A stretch of 64,000 nucleotides of DNA, from NCBI GenBank assembly GCA_003222085.1, contig QHUK01000019.1:1-64000 (forward strand), in the 5' to 3' direction. Positions 18,870 to 31,084 of this stretch are shown here, piece by piece. A program made the translations under genes and the position numbers. A model generated the notes under the pieces. It was not told the DNA's origin and searched no databases. It saw only the letters and a program-made list of their open reading frames with translations. How positions within the stretch are numbered: the stretch's first letter is position 1; each line of letters starts with the position of its first letter. The DNA is from Gemmatimonadota bacterium (GTDB taxonomy: Bacteria; Gemmatimonadota; Gemmatimonadetes; Gemmatimonadales; GWC2-71-9).

Positions 18870-19274
18870 CTACGCTTTCGGCACCGCTTCGTAGCGCGAC
18901 CCGCACTTGGCGAGCACGTTCGTCGCGTAAATCACGCCGTCCCGCTTGAGCCGACCCTCGACCACGACCTCCACACTGTCGGTGAACGTATCGGGCGGCA
19001 GGCCGTGAAACACGACCGGATAGCGGGCGCTACCGTCGGTCACCTGGAAGCGCAGCGTCTGGGTGGCGACGTCCCTGGACACGGTGCCCGGCACCACGCG
19101 GGCCCCGACCTTCATGCCGACTTCATAAAAGGAAGGGTCGACCGCGATCTTCTGCGTCAGCTCCGTCGGCGTCAGGAAGTACTGGCCCGTCTGCTTCACG
19201 CCCGATGCCATGAGGTAGCCGACCGAGCCGACGATCAGCACCGCGCCGACGGCGAACTTCGTTCCCGCGTTCAT
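18870..19274 (-). CDS. ccmE: Heme chaperone CcmE, cysteine (CxxxY) type
   Basis: A 134-aa membrane-anchored heme chaperone. The N-terminal TM helix (FAVGAVLIVGSVGYLMASG) is followed by an OB-fold domain. The heme-attachment motif near the C-terminus reads LAKCGSRYEA, i.e. CxxxY, whereas proteobacterial CcmE has HxxxY. Cys-type CcmE is known from Desulfovibrio and archaea in the variant called System I*. It lies between a LOG-like gene and ccmF on the minus strand. No ccmA, B, C, D or G is in the window. Confidence 0.92.
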   Translation of the reverse strand: MNAGTKFAVGAVLIVGSVGYLMASGVKQTGQYFLTPTELTQKIAVDPSFYEVGMKVGARVVPGTVSRDVATQTLRFQVTDGSARYPVVFHGLPPDTFTDSVEVVVEGRLKRDGVIYATNVLAKCGSRYEAVPKA

Positions 19275-19282
19275 ACGCTCAA

Positions 19283-19753
19283 TTATACCTCCCGGCGCCG
19301 CGCCTGCTCCAACGCCCAGCGCACCGCCTCTTCCGGCCGCTCGACACGCGGAATGTCCACACTCGGCATGAAGGAATCATGCAGCCCCACCACGGGCGTC
19401 TCGATGCGGCGCGCCAGGGCGATTTCCGAGAGCGTGCCCCAACCGCCTCCGATGGCGATCAGGGCGCCCGCCGCACGCACGATCAGCGCGTTGCGCATCT
19501 CGCCCATTCCCGTCGCGAGCGCGACATCGATGTCCGGATTCGCTGCGGCCGGATCGCTGCCCGGGAGAATGCCGACGGTGAGCCCGCCGGCCTGCTTCGC
19601 GCCGCGCGCCGCCGCGGCCATCACGCCGCCGAGCCCGCCGCACAGCAGCACCGCTCCCTGCCCGGCCAGCAGCCGTCCGACGGCGGCCGCCCACTCGGCT
19701 TCCTGCGGCGTGCACGTGGCGCTTCCCACCACGGCGACGAGGGGGCCCCTCAC
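19283..19753 (-). CDS. LOG/TIGR00725-like nucleotide-binding Rossmann protein
   Basis: A 156-aa Rossmann protein of the lysine-decarboxylase-like (LOG) superfamily. Visible motifs are VAVVGSATCTPQE at the start, LLCGGLGGVMAAAARGA, and IGGGWGTLSEIALA in place of the usual PGGxGTxxE. Classical LOG proteins release cytokinin bases from nucleotides. Short members such as this are usually annotated only as nucleotide-binding. The GTG start overlaps the mtnA stop (GTGA). A longer upstream frame is the mtnA shadow. Confidence 0.82.
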   Translation of the reverse strand: MRGPLVAVVGSATCTPQEAEWAAAVGRLLAGQGAVLLCGGLGGVMAAAARGAKQAGGLTVGILPGSDPAAANPDIDVALATGMGEMRNALIVRAAGALIAIGGGWGTLSEIALARRIETPVVGLHDSFMPSVDIPRVERPEEAVRWALEQARRREV

Positions 19754-20787
19754 CCGCGTCCCGCCGCGTCCCCGAACGGCGGCTGCTCGAGACCGCGGTC
19801 GGTCACGAACCCGCTGACGTAGCGCGCCGGCGTGACGTCGAAGGCGGGATTGAGCGCGGCGGCGGCGGCCGGCGCGACGGGCCGCCCCGCTACCGTCTTC
19901 ACCTCCTCGGGGCCGCGCTGCTCGATCGGTATGCCGTCGCCGTCGGCGAGCGCAGGATCGATCGTCGTGGAGGGCGCGGCGCAGTAGAACGGCACACCGT
20001 GATGCCGGGCCAGCACGGCGAGCGAGTAGGTGCCGATCTTGTTGGCGAAGTCGCCGTTCGCCGCGATGCGGTCGGCGCCCACGATCACGAGGTCCACTCG
20101 CGCCTGGCGCATCAGCAACCCGGCGACGGCGTCCGCGATCACGGTGCAGGGGATCCCGGCATGCACGAGCTCCCAGGCGGTGAGCCGGGCGCCCTGGAGC
20201 ACGGGCCGCGTTTCGTCGACGAAAACGTGCAGCCGTCGCCCCGCTTCGTGAGCGAGATAGATAGGCGCGAGCGCGGTCCCGATCCCGCCGGTGGCGAGCG
20301 CTCCGGCATTGCAATGGGTGAGCACCTTCGCGCCGTCCGGGAGGAGCGGCAACCCCGCCTCGCCGATCCGCCGGCACATGGCGCGGTCTTCCTCCCAGAT
20401 GGCCGTCGCCTCGGCCTGGAGGCGCTCCCAGACCGCCGCCCCTCCCCACGTCCCAGGCGTCCCCCTCGCGACCCGCGCCATGCGGTCGAGCGCCCAGCGC
20501 AGGTTCACGGCGGTGGGCCGCGTGGCCCCAAGCAGCCGCACCAGCTCGTCGACCCGAGCCAGGAAGCGTTCGCGCGGCGCCGCCCGCAGCTCCCGCGTTC
20601 CCGCGACGAGGCCCATCGCGGCCGCGATCCCGATGAGAGGCGCGCCGCGCAGCTGCAGCGTGCGGATCGCTTCCGCCACCGCTTCCCCACTCTCCAGGTC
20701 GCGCTCGATCTTCGCCTCGGGCAACGCGCGCTGGTCCACGATGCGAACGGCGCCGGAGGGAGACCAGGCGATGGCTTGGACGGGCAT
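19750..20787 (-). CDS. mtnA: S-methyl-5-thioribose-1-phosphate isomerase
   Basis: A 345-aa enzyme of the methionine salvage pathway, isomerising 5-methylthioribose-1-phosphate to 5-methylthioribulose-1-phosphate. Signatures are LQLRGAPLIGIAAAMG, the catalytic-Cys region THCNAGALATGGIGTAL, and VGADRIAANGDFANKIGTYSLAVLA with the catalytic Asp. The eIF2B-like fold and the length are typical. It is the first gene of the minus-strand row that runs into the ccm genes. No other methionine-salvage gene is in the window. Confidence 0.95.
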   Translation of the reverse strand: MPVQAIAWSPSGAVRIVDQRALPEAKIERDLESGEAVAEAIRTLQLRGAPLIGIAAAMGLVAGTRELRAAPRERFLARVDELVRLLGATRPTAVNLRWALDRMARVARGTPGTWGGAAVWERLQAEATAIWEEDRAMCRRIGEAGLPLLPDGAKVLTHCNAGALATGGIGTALAPIYLAHEAGRRLHVFVDETRPVLQGARLTAWELVHAGIPCTVIADAVAGLLMRQARVDLVIVGADRIAANGDFANKIGTYSLAVLARHHGVPFYCAAPSTTIDPALADGDGIPIEQRGPEEVKTVAGRPVAPAAAAALNPAFDVTPARYVSGFVTDRGLEQPPFGDAAGRG

Positions 20788-20798
20788 GGGATCAACAT

Positions 20799-20884
20799 AA
20801 CGCGGAAGTGGGAACTCGGAACGCGGAACATCAAGGCGAGGGCCGGCCCGCCTGTTCCGCCTTCCGAGTTCCGACTTCCGCGTT
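20799..20884. repeat. Two-armed heptad repeat B1 (near-perfect 32-bp hairpin)
   Basis: The left arm 20799-20830 and the right arm 20853-20884 pair at 30 of 32 positions around a 22-nt spacer. The unit is gcggaac. It fills the divergent gap between mtnA and the enoyl-CoA hydratase gene, ending 20 nt before the latter start codon. The likely -10 of that gene (TACCAT, 20892-20897) lies just outside. Confidence 0.9.
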
Positions 20885-20903
20885 TTCGTTGTACCATTTC
20901 GCC

Positions 20904-21686
20904 ATGAGCTACCAAACTCTCCTCTTCGAGATCAAAGACGGCGTCGCGCTGATCACCATCAACCGCCCCGACAAGCTGAACGCCCTGAACAACCAGGTGG
21001 TGGACGAGCTGGCCGACGCGGCGGAGCGCGTGGCCACCGAGGACGCGATCAAGGGCGCGATCCTCACGGGTGCCGGGCCGAAGGCGTTCGTGGCGGGGGC
21101 GGACATTGGGGACCTCGCGAAGCAGGGCCCGTTCGACGGGAAGGCCCGGGCGCGGCGCGGCCAGGCGATGCTGCGGCGCTTCGAGACCGGCGGCAAGCCC
21201 GTCATCGCCGCGGTGAACGGCTACGCGCTGGGCGGCGGCTGCGAGCTCGCCATGGCCTGTCACCTGCGGATCGCGAGCGATGCCGCGAAGTTCGGCCAAC
21301 CAGAGGTCAAGCTCGGCATCACCCCGGGGTATGGCGGCACGCAGCGACTGCCGCGGCTGGTCGGCAAGGGTAACGCCCTCCGCTTGATCCTCACCGGCGA
21401 CATGATCGACGCCCACGAAGCCCACCGCATCGGCCTGGTGAACGAGGTGGTTCCGGCGGCGGACCTCCTGGCGACCGCGGAACGCACGCTGCGGGGTATC
21501 CTCGCGATGGGCCCGCTGGCGGTGCGCCTCGCCCTGGAGGCCGTGGACCAGGGGCTGGAGATGACGCTGGATGAGGGATTGCTGCTCGAAGCCAATCACT
21601 TCGGCCTCCTCGCGGCGACCGAGGACATGAAGGAAGGGTTGACGGCGTTCCTGGAGAAGCGGCCGCCGCGCTTCCGCGGGCGATGA
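20904..21686 (+). CDS. Enoyl-CoA hydratase/isomerase family protein
   Basis: A 260-aa crotonase-fold enzyme that hydrates trans-2-enoyl-CoA. Oxyanion-hole and active-site motifs are visible: GPKAFVAGADIGDLA (about residue 60), NGYALGGGCELAMACHLRIAS (catalytic Glu region) and QPEVKLGITPGYGGTQRLPRLVG with the second catalytic Glu. The ATG at 20904 (MSYQTLLFEI) was chosen; an upstream reading would translate repeat B1. It probably serves fatty-acid or butanoyl-CoA metabolism, but no other beta-oxidation gene is adjacent. Confidence 0.95.
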   Translation: MSYQTLLFEIKDGVALITINRPDKLNALNNQVVDELADAAERVATEDAIKGAILTGAGPKAFVAGADIGDLAKQGPFDGKARARRGQAMLRRFETGGKPVIAAVNGYALGGGCELAMACHLRIASDAAKFGQPEVKLGITPGYGGTQRLPRLVGKGNALRLILTGDMIDAHEAHRIGLVNEVVPAADLLATAERTLRGILAMGPLAVRLALEAVDQGLEMTLDEGLLLEANHFGLLAATEDMKEGLTAFLEKRPPRFRGR

Positions 21687-21695
21687 GAGTAAGTC

Positions 21696-21724
21696 TTGCC
21701 ACGACAATAACTTCTGGGTATTTT
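21696..21724 (+). promoter_or_regulatory. Putative promoter of the DUF721-gyrB pair
   Basis: TTGCCA, a 17-nt spacer and TATTTT in a locally AT-richer stretch. Transcription would begin near 21731, giving a leader of about 75 nt that contains the 24-bp palindrome. This contrasts with the very short leaders predicted elsewhere in the window. Confidence 0.5.
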
Positions 21725-21762
21725 TAGTGGGTTATCTGGGGCACTCGCGGCGCCGCCGCGCG

Positions 21763-21786
21763 GCGCCACGGGGTACCCCGTGGCGC
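21763..21786. promoter_or_regulatory. Perfect 24-bp palindrome upstream of DUF721-gyrB
   Basis: The half-site gcgccacggggt is followed at once by its exact reverse complement. The palindrome ends 19 nt before the DUF721 start codon. A second GC-rich inverted repeat (ggcgcc type) lies just upstream. It could be an operator for a dimeric protein or an RNA hairpin in the leader. Confidence 0.6.
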
Positions 21787-21805
21787 TTCTTGTAGGGGGG
21801 GACCC

Positions 21806-22123
21806 ATGGCCGAACGGAGGCGCGGAGGGGGGAAGCCGACGGGGGTGGGAGAGGCATTGCGGGCCTATCTCACCAAGGCGGGGCTCGCTACGCGGCTCGC
21901 GCAGGCACAGGTGATTCCCGACTGGCCCGGGCTGGTCGGCCCGCAGATCGCCCGAGTCACGGCGCCCGAGAGCGTGACCCCCGACGGGACGCTGTTCGTG
22001 CGGGTCGCGACGAGCCCCTGGATGACCGAGCTGCAGCTCATGGGGCCGCAGATCATGGCGGCGATCAACGTCGGCCGCGGCGCCGGACGGATCAAGACGA
22101 TCCGCTGGCTTCTCTCTCAGTAG
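21806..22123 (+). CDS. DUF721 (DciA-like) protein
   Basis: A 105-aa DUF721 protein. The family core is visible as VIPDWPGLVGPQIARVTAPESVTPDGTLFVRVATSPWMTELQLMGPQIM. DUF721 includes DciA, the ancestral loader or stabiliser of the replicative helicase DnaB in bacteria without DnaC. It sits 6 nt upstream of gyrB, and a dciA homologue beside replication genes is a common arrangement. The start ATG has a purine-rich tract (aggggggaccc) upstream. Confidence 0.85.
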   Translation: MAERRRGGGKPTGVGEALRAYLTKAGLATRLAQAQVIPDWPGLVGPQIARVTAPESVTPDGTLFVRVATSPWMTELQLMGPQIMAAINVGRGAGRIKTIRWLLSQ

Positions 22124-24091
<1,968 letters not shown>

Positions 24092-24096
24092 GAAGT

Positions 24097-24163
24097 GGAA
24101 ACAGGATACGAGAAACGGGAAACGTGGCTTACGTGTCCCGTTTCCCCTTCCCCGTTTCCCGTG
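24097..24163. repeat. Two-armed heptad repeat A4 between gyrB and deoA
   Basis: The left arm (24097-24124) and right arm (24131-24163) pair at about 24 of 30 positions around a 6-nt loop. The right arm forms the last eleven codons and stop of deoA. It lies at a convergent junction, so it could end transcription from both sides, although neither strand has a T-run. Confidence 0.8.
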
Positions 24164-25490
24164 CCAGTTCCTCGGTGCCGTCTTTCGAGACGCGGTGCGA
24201 CACGAGCGGCAACGGTTTCTCGGTGAGCTTGTCGCCGATCACGATTGCCTGCTCCAGCGCCTCGAAGCCGAGCTTGATCCCCGCCGGATCCCTGGCGAAC
24301 ACCGAGGCGATCGGCTCCCCCGCCGGGATTTTGTCGCCGGGCTTCACCGTGATGACGAACCCGACCGTGGGATCCACCGCATCGTCGACGGCGAGACGCC
24401 CGCCCCCCATCGCGACGACGGCCCGGCCGACGACCTTCGGCTCCACGCGCTGGACCACGCCGGTGCGGGGCGCGTTGTATACCTCCACCTCCTGCGCTTG
24501 CGGGAGCACCGAGGCATCCTCGACGACCTTGGGGTTGCCGCCCTGCGCCTCGATCACCCGCTCGAACGTCTCGGCGGCGAGCCCCGACCCGAGGGCGTTC
24601 GCGAGGCGCTGGCGCGCCTTCTTGGACGTCTTCTCCACACCGGCCGCGAGCAGCATCTCGACGCCCAGCGCGTAGGTCACCTCCATCAGATCCGCCGGCC
24701 CCTCGCCGCGCAGCGCGAGGATCGCCTCCTCGGTTTCGAGGGCGTTGCCGCAGGCGCGCCCGAGCGGGCGGTCCATGGCGCTGAGCAGCGCGACGGTGGG
24801 GCAGCCGCGATCCTCCCCGAGCGCGATCATCGTCTGCGCGAGCTCGAGACTCTGCTCGAGCGTCGGGAGGAACGCGCCGCTGCCGCGCTTCACGTCGAGG
24901 ACGAGCGCGTTCAGCCCCTCGGCGAGCTTCTTGGACATGATGCTGGCGGCGATCAGCGGAATCGCGGCGACGGTGCCGGTCACGTCCCGCAGCGCGTACA
25001 ACCGGCGGTCGGCGGGGGCAATCTCGGGCGTTTGCCCGATCATCGCGCAGCCGAGCCTCATCACCTGCGCCCTGGCCTCCGCGAGCGAGAGTCCCGTGCG
25101 GAACCCGGGGATCGCCTCGAGCTTGTCGAGGGTGCCGCCGGTGTGGCCGAGCCCGCGTCCCGACATCATCGGCACGGCCACACCACACGCGGCGACGAGC
25201 GGTGCGAGTACCAGCGAGACCTTGTCGCCCACGCCGCCCGTCGAGTGCTTGTCGACGCGCGGGGTCGCCCACGAGTCGAACGTGAGCCGCTGGCCCGAGG
25301 CGAGCATCGCGTCCGTCAGGGCCGCGAGCTCCTGGCGCTCGAGCCCGCGGAGCAGCACCGCCATGAGCAACGCCGACATCTGGTAGTCGGGGACGCGGTC
25401 GGCCGTGTAAGCCGCGACCAGAGCGGACCACTCCTCCGGCGTGAGCGCGCCGCCGTCGCGCTTGCGCTCGATGAGGGGCACGACCAACAT
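24129..25490 (-). CDS. deoA: Thymidine/pyrimidine-nucleoside phosphorylase
   Basis: A 453-aa enzyme that cleaves pyrimidine nucleosides with phosphate to base and (deoxy)ribose-1-phosphate. The family signature is visible as SGRGLGHTGGTLDKLEAIPGF, preceded by the phosphate-binding KHSTGGVGDKVSLVLAPLVAACG. The C-terminal PYNP domain (RTGVVQRVEPKVVGRAVVAMGGG) is complete. The last residues, LARETGKGKRDT, come from heptad repeat A4 and are not family sequence. The true ancestral end probably lay near DGTEE. It could equally be called pdp; substrate preference is not readable. Confidence 0.94.
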   Translation of the reverse strand: MLVVPLIERKRDGGALTPEEWSALVAAYTADRVPDYQMSALLMAVLLRGLERQELAALTDAMLASGQRLTFDSWATPRVDKHSTGGVGDKVSLVLAPLVAACGVAVPMMSGRGLGHTGGTLDKLEAIPGFRTGLSLAEARAQVMRLGCAMIGQTPEIAPADRRLYALRDVTGTVAAIPLIAASIMSKKLAEGLNALVLDVKRGSGAFLPTLEQSLELAQTMIALGEDRGCPTVALLSAMDRPLGRACGNALETEEAILALRGEGPADLMEVTYALGVEMLLAAGVEKTSKKARQRLANALGSGLAAETFERVIEAQGGNPKVVEDASVLPQAQEVEVYNAPRTGVVQRVEPKVVGRAVVAMGGGRLAVDDAVDPTVGFVITVKPGDKIPAGEPIASVFARDPAGIKLGFEALEQAIVIGDKLTEKPLPLVSHRVSKDGTEELARETGKGKRDT

Positions 25491-25519
25491 TACCGCCCTC
25501 CCTTTTCGCGGAGCCTGCG

Positions 25520-26320
25520 ATGCGCGGTCCCGGGTCCCTGCTGATCTGCCTCGCCGTTCCTGTGCTGCTCGCCGGCCAGGCGCAGCCCACGGTGGCGGAG
25601 CACATCGCGCTCGGCGACAGCGCGCACGCGGCGCTCGCGCCGCAGCAGGCCCTGGGACACTATCGCGCCGCGCTCGCCCGCGATTCGACCAACTACGCCG
25701 CGCTGTGGAAGGCGGGGCGCGAGGCCGTGGACATCGCGAAGCAGATCGCCGGCAAGGACGACTCCTCGAAACAGGTGCGGGACAGCCTCTACGCCGCGGC
25801 GCGCGCCTACGGGGAAGCGGCGGTGCGCGTGAACCCGAACGGGGCGGACGGGCATTTCACGGTCGGCCAGGCGCTGGGCCGGCTGTCGCGTACCAAGGGC
25901 GGCAAGGAGCGCGTCCGCTTTGCCAAGCTCATTTACGACGAGGGCATGAAAGCCCTCGAGCTCGACTCGACGCACGACGGCGCGAATCACCTGCTGGGAG
26001 CGTGGCATGCCGAGGTCAAGCGGCTGTCGGGGTTCCAGAAGTTCTTCGCCAAGGCGCTGTTCGGTGGCGGGTTTCTGGACAAGGGCAATTGGGAGGACGC
26101 CCAGCGGTACCTCGAGCGGGCCGTGGCCCTGAAGCCGCAGAATATTTTCCACCGCCTCGAGCTCGGGGAGGTGTACGTCGACGTCGGCAAGTACTCCAAG
26201 GCGCGCGAGCAGTTCACCGCGATCGACCCCCTGCCCATCGCCGACGTGCTCGACCACGAATACAAACGGGAAGCCAAGCAGATCCTCGACGACATCAAGG
26301 GCGAGAAAGACGAGACCTAG
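25520..26320 (+). CDS. Exported TPR protein (RMD-like)
   Basis: A 266-aa protein with a signal peptide (GSLLICLAVPVLLAGQAQP). Helical repeats follow: HIALGDSAHAALAPQQALGHYRAALARDSTNYAALWKAG, then HLLGAWHAEVKRLSGFQKFFAKALFGGGFLDKGNWEDAQRYLERAVALKP. The pattern of a long interrupted repeat with a KALFGGG insertion resembles TPR proteins annotated as regulator of microtubule dynamics-like, also found in bacteria. It probably acts in the periplasm. Its TAG stop shares the ctag palindrome with the stop of the opposing peptidase gene. Confidence 0.75.
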   Translation: MRGPGSLLICLAVPVLLAGQAQPTVAEHIALGDSAHAALAPQQALGHYRAALARDSTNYAALWKAGREAVDIAKQIAGKDDSSKQVRDSLYAAARAYGEAAVRVNPNGADGHFTVGQALGRLSRTKGGKERVRFAKLIYDEGMKALELDSTHDGANHLLGAWHAEVKRLSGFQKFFAKALFGGGFLDKGNWEDAQRYLERAVALKPQNIFHRLELGEVYVDVGKYSKAREQFTAIDPLPIADVLDHEYKREAKQILDDIKGEKDET

Positions 26321-27657
26321 CGCCGGCCCATCAGGCGCTCGATCTCGGCCGTGGTCTTGGGCGCCTTGGCGGAGAGCCACTCCGCCCCGGTCACGGTCAC
26401 CAGCACGTCGTCCTCGATCCGCACACCGAGTCCCTCCGGCGCCAGGTAGATGCCGGGCTCGATCGTGAAGACCATCCCCGGCTTGAGCGGCGTGCTGTAG
26501 TCGCCCACGTCGTGCACGTCCATGCCCAACCAATGTGACAGGCCGTGAATGAAATAGGCATCGCACGTCTGCGCGCCGCACAGCGTGCCCGAATGCGCGC
26601 GCATGTAGTCGCGCGCGATCCGGTTGAGCTGGGCGATGGTCGCGCCGGGACGGGTGGAATCGAATGCCGCCTGCTGGGTCGCCAGCACGAGGTCGTAGAT
26701 CGCCTTCTGGCGCGGCGTGAACTTCCCGTTCACGGGGAATGTGCGCGTCACGTCGGCGGTGTACTGTCCCCATTCCGCTCCGGCGTCCACCACGATCAAG
26801 TCGCCGTCCCGCGTCTGGCGCCGGTTGACGTCGTAGTGGAGCGTGGTGCTGTTGGGACCGCTGCCCACGATCGACGGATAGCCGAGGCGATCCGCGCCGT
26901 TCCTGCGGAACTCGGCCTCGAGGGCGGCCTCGATCTCGTACTCCCAGGCGCCCGGCCGGGCCGCCTGCATCGCGGCGACGTGCCCGAGCCCCGAGATGTC
27001 GATCGCCTTTCGCATGCGGGCGAGCTCATCGGCGTCCTTCACCAGCCGCAGCGAGTCCACGACGGGACGCAGGTTGCGCACGTCGCGCCCGACGAAGACG
27101 AGGTCGCGAAGCCGCGGCTCGTCGCGGGTCGCCTGGTCGAGGGGCACGTAGAGGGGGCCGCGCACGCGGGCCAGGAGGGCCGAGAGCACCGGATCGAGCG
27201 AGTCCGTGGGGAGGACGCGCGCGATGCCCGTGAGGCGGGCCGCCGTGCTGTCCGGCCCGAGGCGGAGGCCGGTCCACCGCTCCTGGAACGGGTTGCGCGG
27301 CGGCAGGAACAGCACGGTCTCCGGGGCGCCGCCGCCGGCGATCAGGAGGAGCCACGCGTCCTGGGTCTCGAGCTCCGTGAGGTAGAAGAACGTGTTGCTC
27401 TGGCGGAAGTCGTTGTCCTGGAGGTAGTCGCGCTCGAGCTCGCGCTCGTGGGCAGCGGGCACCAGCACGACCCCGCGGCCGATGCGGGCCAGCAGCGCGC
27501 GCCGCCGGGCGGCTACGCTCGCCGTGTCGACGGGGCGGCCCATGCCCGGCAACTCCGGCACCGGCGTCCAGGCGCCGAGCGGCGGCGCGGGGCTCGCGCG
27601 CCCTTGCGCGGCGAGCGTGGGCACGACGACGCAAGCAACGAGGATGAGCATTCGCAT
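26317..27657 (-). CDS. Secreted M24 family Xaa-Pro aminopeptidase
   Basis: A 446-aa protein with a signal peptide (LILVACVVVPTLAAQG). The N-terminal creatinase-like domain starts near residue 60 (REL-ERDYLQDNDFRQSNTFFYLTELE), followed by the pita-bread catalytic domain. Metal ligands are visible: IVVDAGAEWGQYTADVTRTFP (two Asp), HGLSHWLGMDVHD (His), MVFTIEPGIYL (Glu) and VRIEDDVLVT (Glu). It cleaves N-terminal residues preceding proline, here probably in the periplasm. A start ATG with strong signal peptide supports 27657. Confidence 0.93.
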   Translation of the reverse strand: MRMLILVACVVVPTLAAQGRASPAPPLGAWTPVPELPGMGRPVDTASVAARRRALLARIGRGVVLVPAAHERELERDYLQDNDFRQSNTFFYLTELETQDAWLLLIAGGGAPETVLFLPPRNPFQERWTGLRLGPDSTAARLTGIARVLPTDSLDPVLSALLARVRGPLYVPLDQATRDEPRLRDLVFVGRDVRNLRPVVDSLRLVKDADELARMRKAIDISGLGHVAAMQAARPGAWEYEIEAALEAEFRRNGADRLGYPSIVGSGPNSTTLHYDVNRRQTRDGDLIVVDAGAEWGQYTADVTRTFPVNGKFTPRQKAIYDLVLATQQAAFDSTRPGATIAQLNRIARDYMRAHSGTLCGAQTCDAYFIHGLSHWLGMDVHDVGDYSTPLKPGMVFTIEPGIYLAPEGLGVRIEDDVLVTVTGAEWLSAKAPKTTAEIERLMGRR

Positions 27658-27672
27658 GGGCTCCGAAGCTAT

Positions 27673-27688
27673 CGCGCGCGCGCGCGCG
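27673..27688. repeat. (CG)8 tract in a divergent gap
   Basis: Sixteen alternating C and G bases between the M24 peptidase start and the GAF-protein start. Alternating CG is the classic Z-DNA-forming sequence under negative supercoiling. It is the only such run seen and lies where the two divergent promoters must be. Confidence 0.8.
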
Positions 27689-27699
27689 CGGCAACTTGA

Positions 27700-30495
<2,796 letters not shown>

Positions 30496-30508
30496 GTTGG
30501 CGTCCCAG

Positions 30509-31063
30509 ATGAGCGCCCCCCCATCCATCGCCGCCGCGACCGAAGCGCTCACGATCGGCCGCGCCGCCCTGCGGCAGCTCCACGACAGCCTGCTCCGCGA
30601 CGCGCCCGACGCCGCCGTCTCCATCCTCCAGGAGGTCGGGTTCGCCGCCGGCGGGGGCGTATTTCAAGCGTTTTGCGGCTGGCTCCCCGCCGAGACGGGC
30701 GTCGCGCGGCCCGCCGACCTCGACGCCGGCCGGCTGAACGACGTCCTGTCGACGTTCTTCCGGACGACGGGGTGGGGCGCGGTCAGCGTCGCGCCGCTCG
30801 GCCACGCCGCGCTCGTCGTGGACTCGAGCGACTGGGTCGAGGCCGCTCCCGGGAGCGCGCAGGAGCCGATGTGCTTCTTCTCCGCGGGCATGCTGGCGGA
30901 GTTCTTCGGCCGGCTGTCGGGGGAGCCCGTCGCGGTGATGGAGGTCGAGTGCCGGTCTCGGAACGACGAGCGGTGTCGCTTCCTGTCGGCATCGCCGGAT
31001 ACCCTGAACGAGGTGTACGAGCAGATGAAAGAGGGGAGAGGCTACGAAGAGGCGCTTCGATAG
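30509..31063 (+). CDS. V4R domain protein
   Basis: A 184-aa protein made of a helical N-terminus and a V4R (4-vinyl reductase) domain. The V4R core is visible as SAGMLAEFFGRLSGEPVAVMEVECRSRNDERCRFLSASP, whose CRSRNDERCRF pattern is the family's Cys-rich end. V4R domains bind small molecules such as hydrocarbons or act in bacteriochlorophyll- and gas-vesicle-related proteins. No such genes are near. It begins 13 nt after ligA. Confidence 0.85.
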   Translation: MSAPPSIAAATEALTIGRAALRQLHDSLLRDAPDAAVSILQEVGFAAGGGVFQAFCGWLPAETGVARPADLDAGRLNDVLSTFFRTTGWGAVSVAPLGHAALVVDSSDWVEAAPGSAQEPMCFFSAGMLAEFFGRLSGEPVAVMEVECRSRNDERCRFLSASPDTLNEVYEQMKEGRGYEEALR

Positions 31064-31084
31064 TCTTCCGTCATCAGTCATCCG

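Noticed and set aside
17121-19817. Long plus-strand open frame (898 codons) across ccmF and ccmE
   Set aside because: Antisense shadow; both genes beneath it are clearly recognised on the minus strand.
24097-24163. Simple intrinsic terminator
   Set aside because: The hairpin belongs to a dispersed heptad family and has no T-run; a terminator role remains only an inference.
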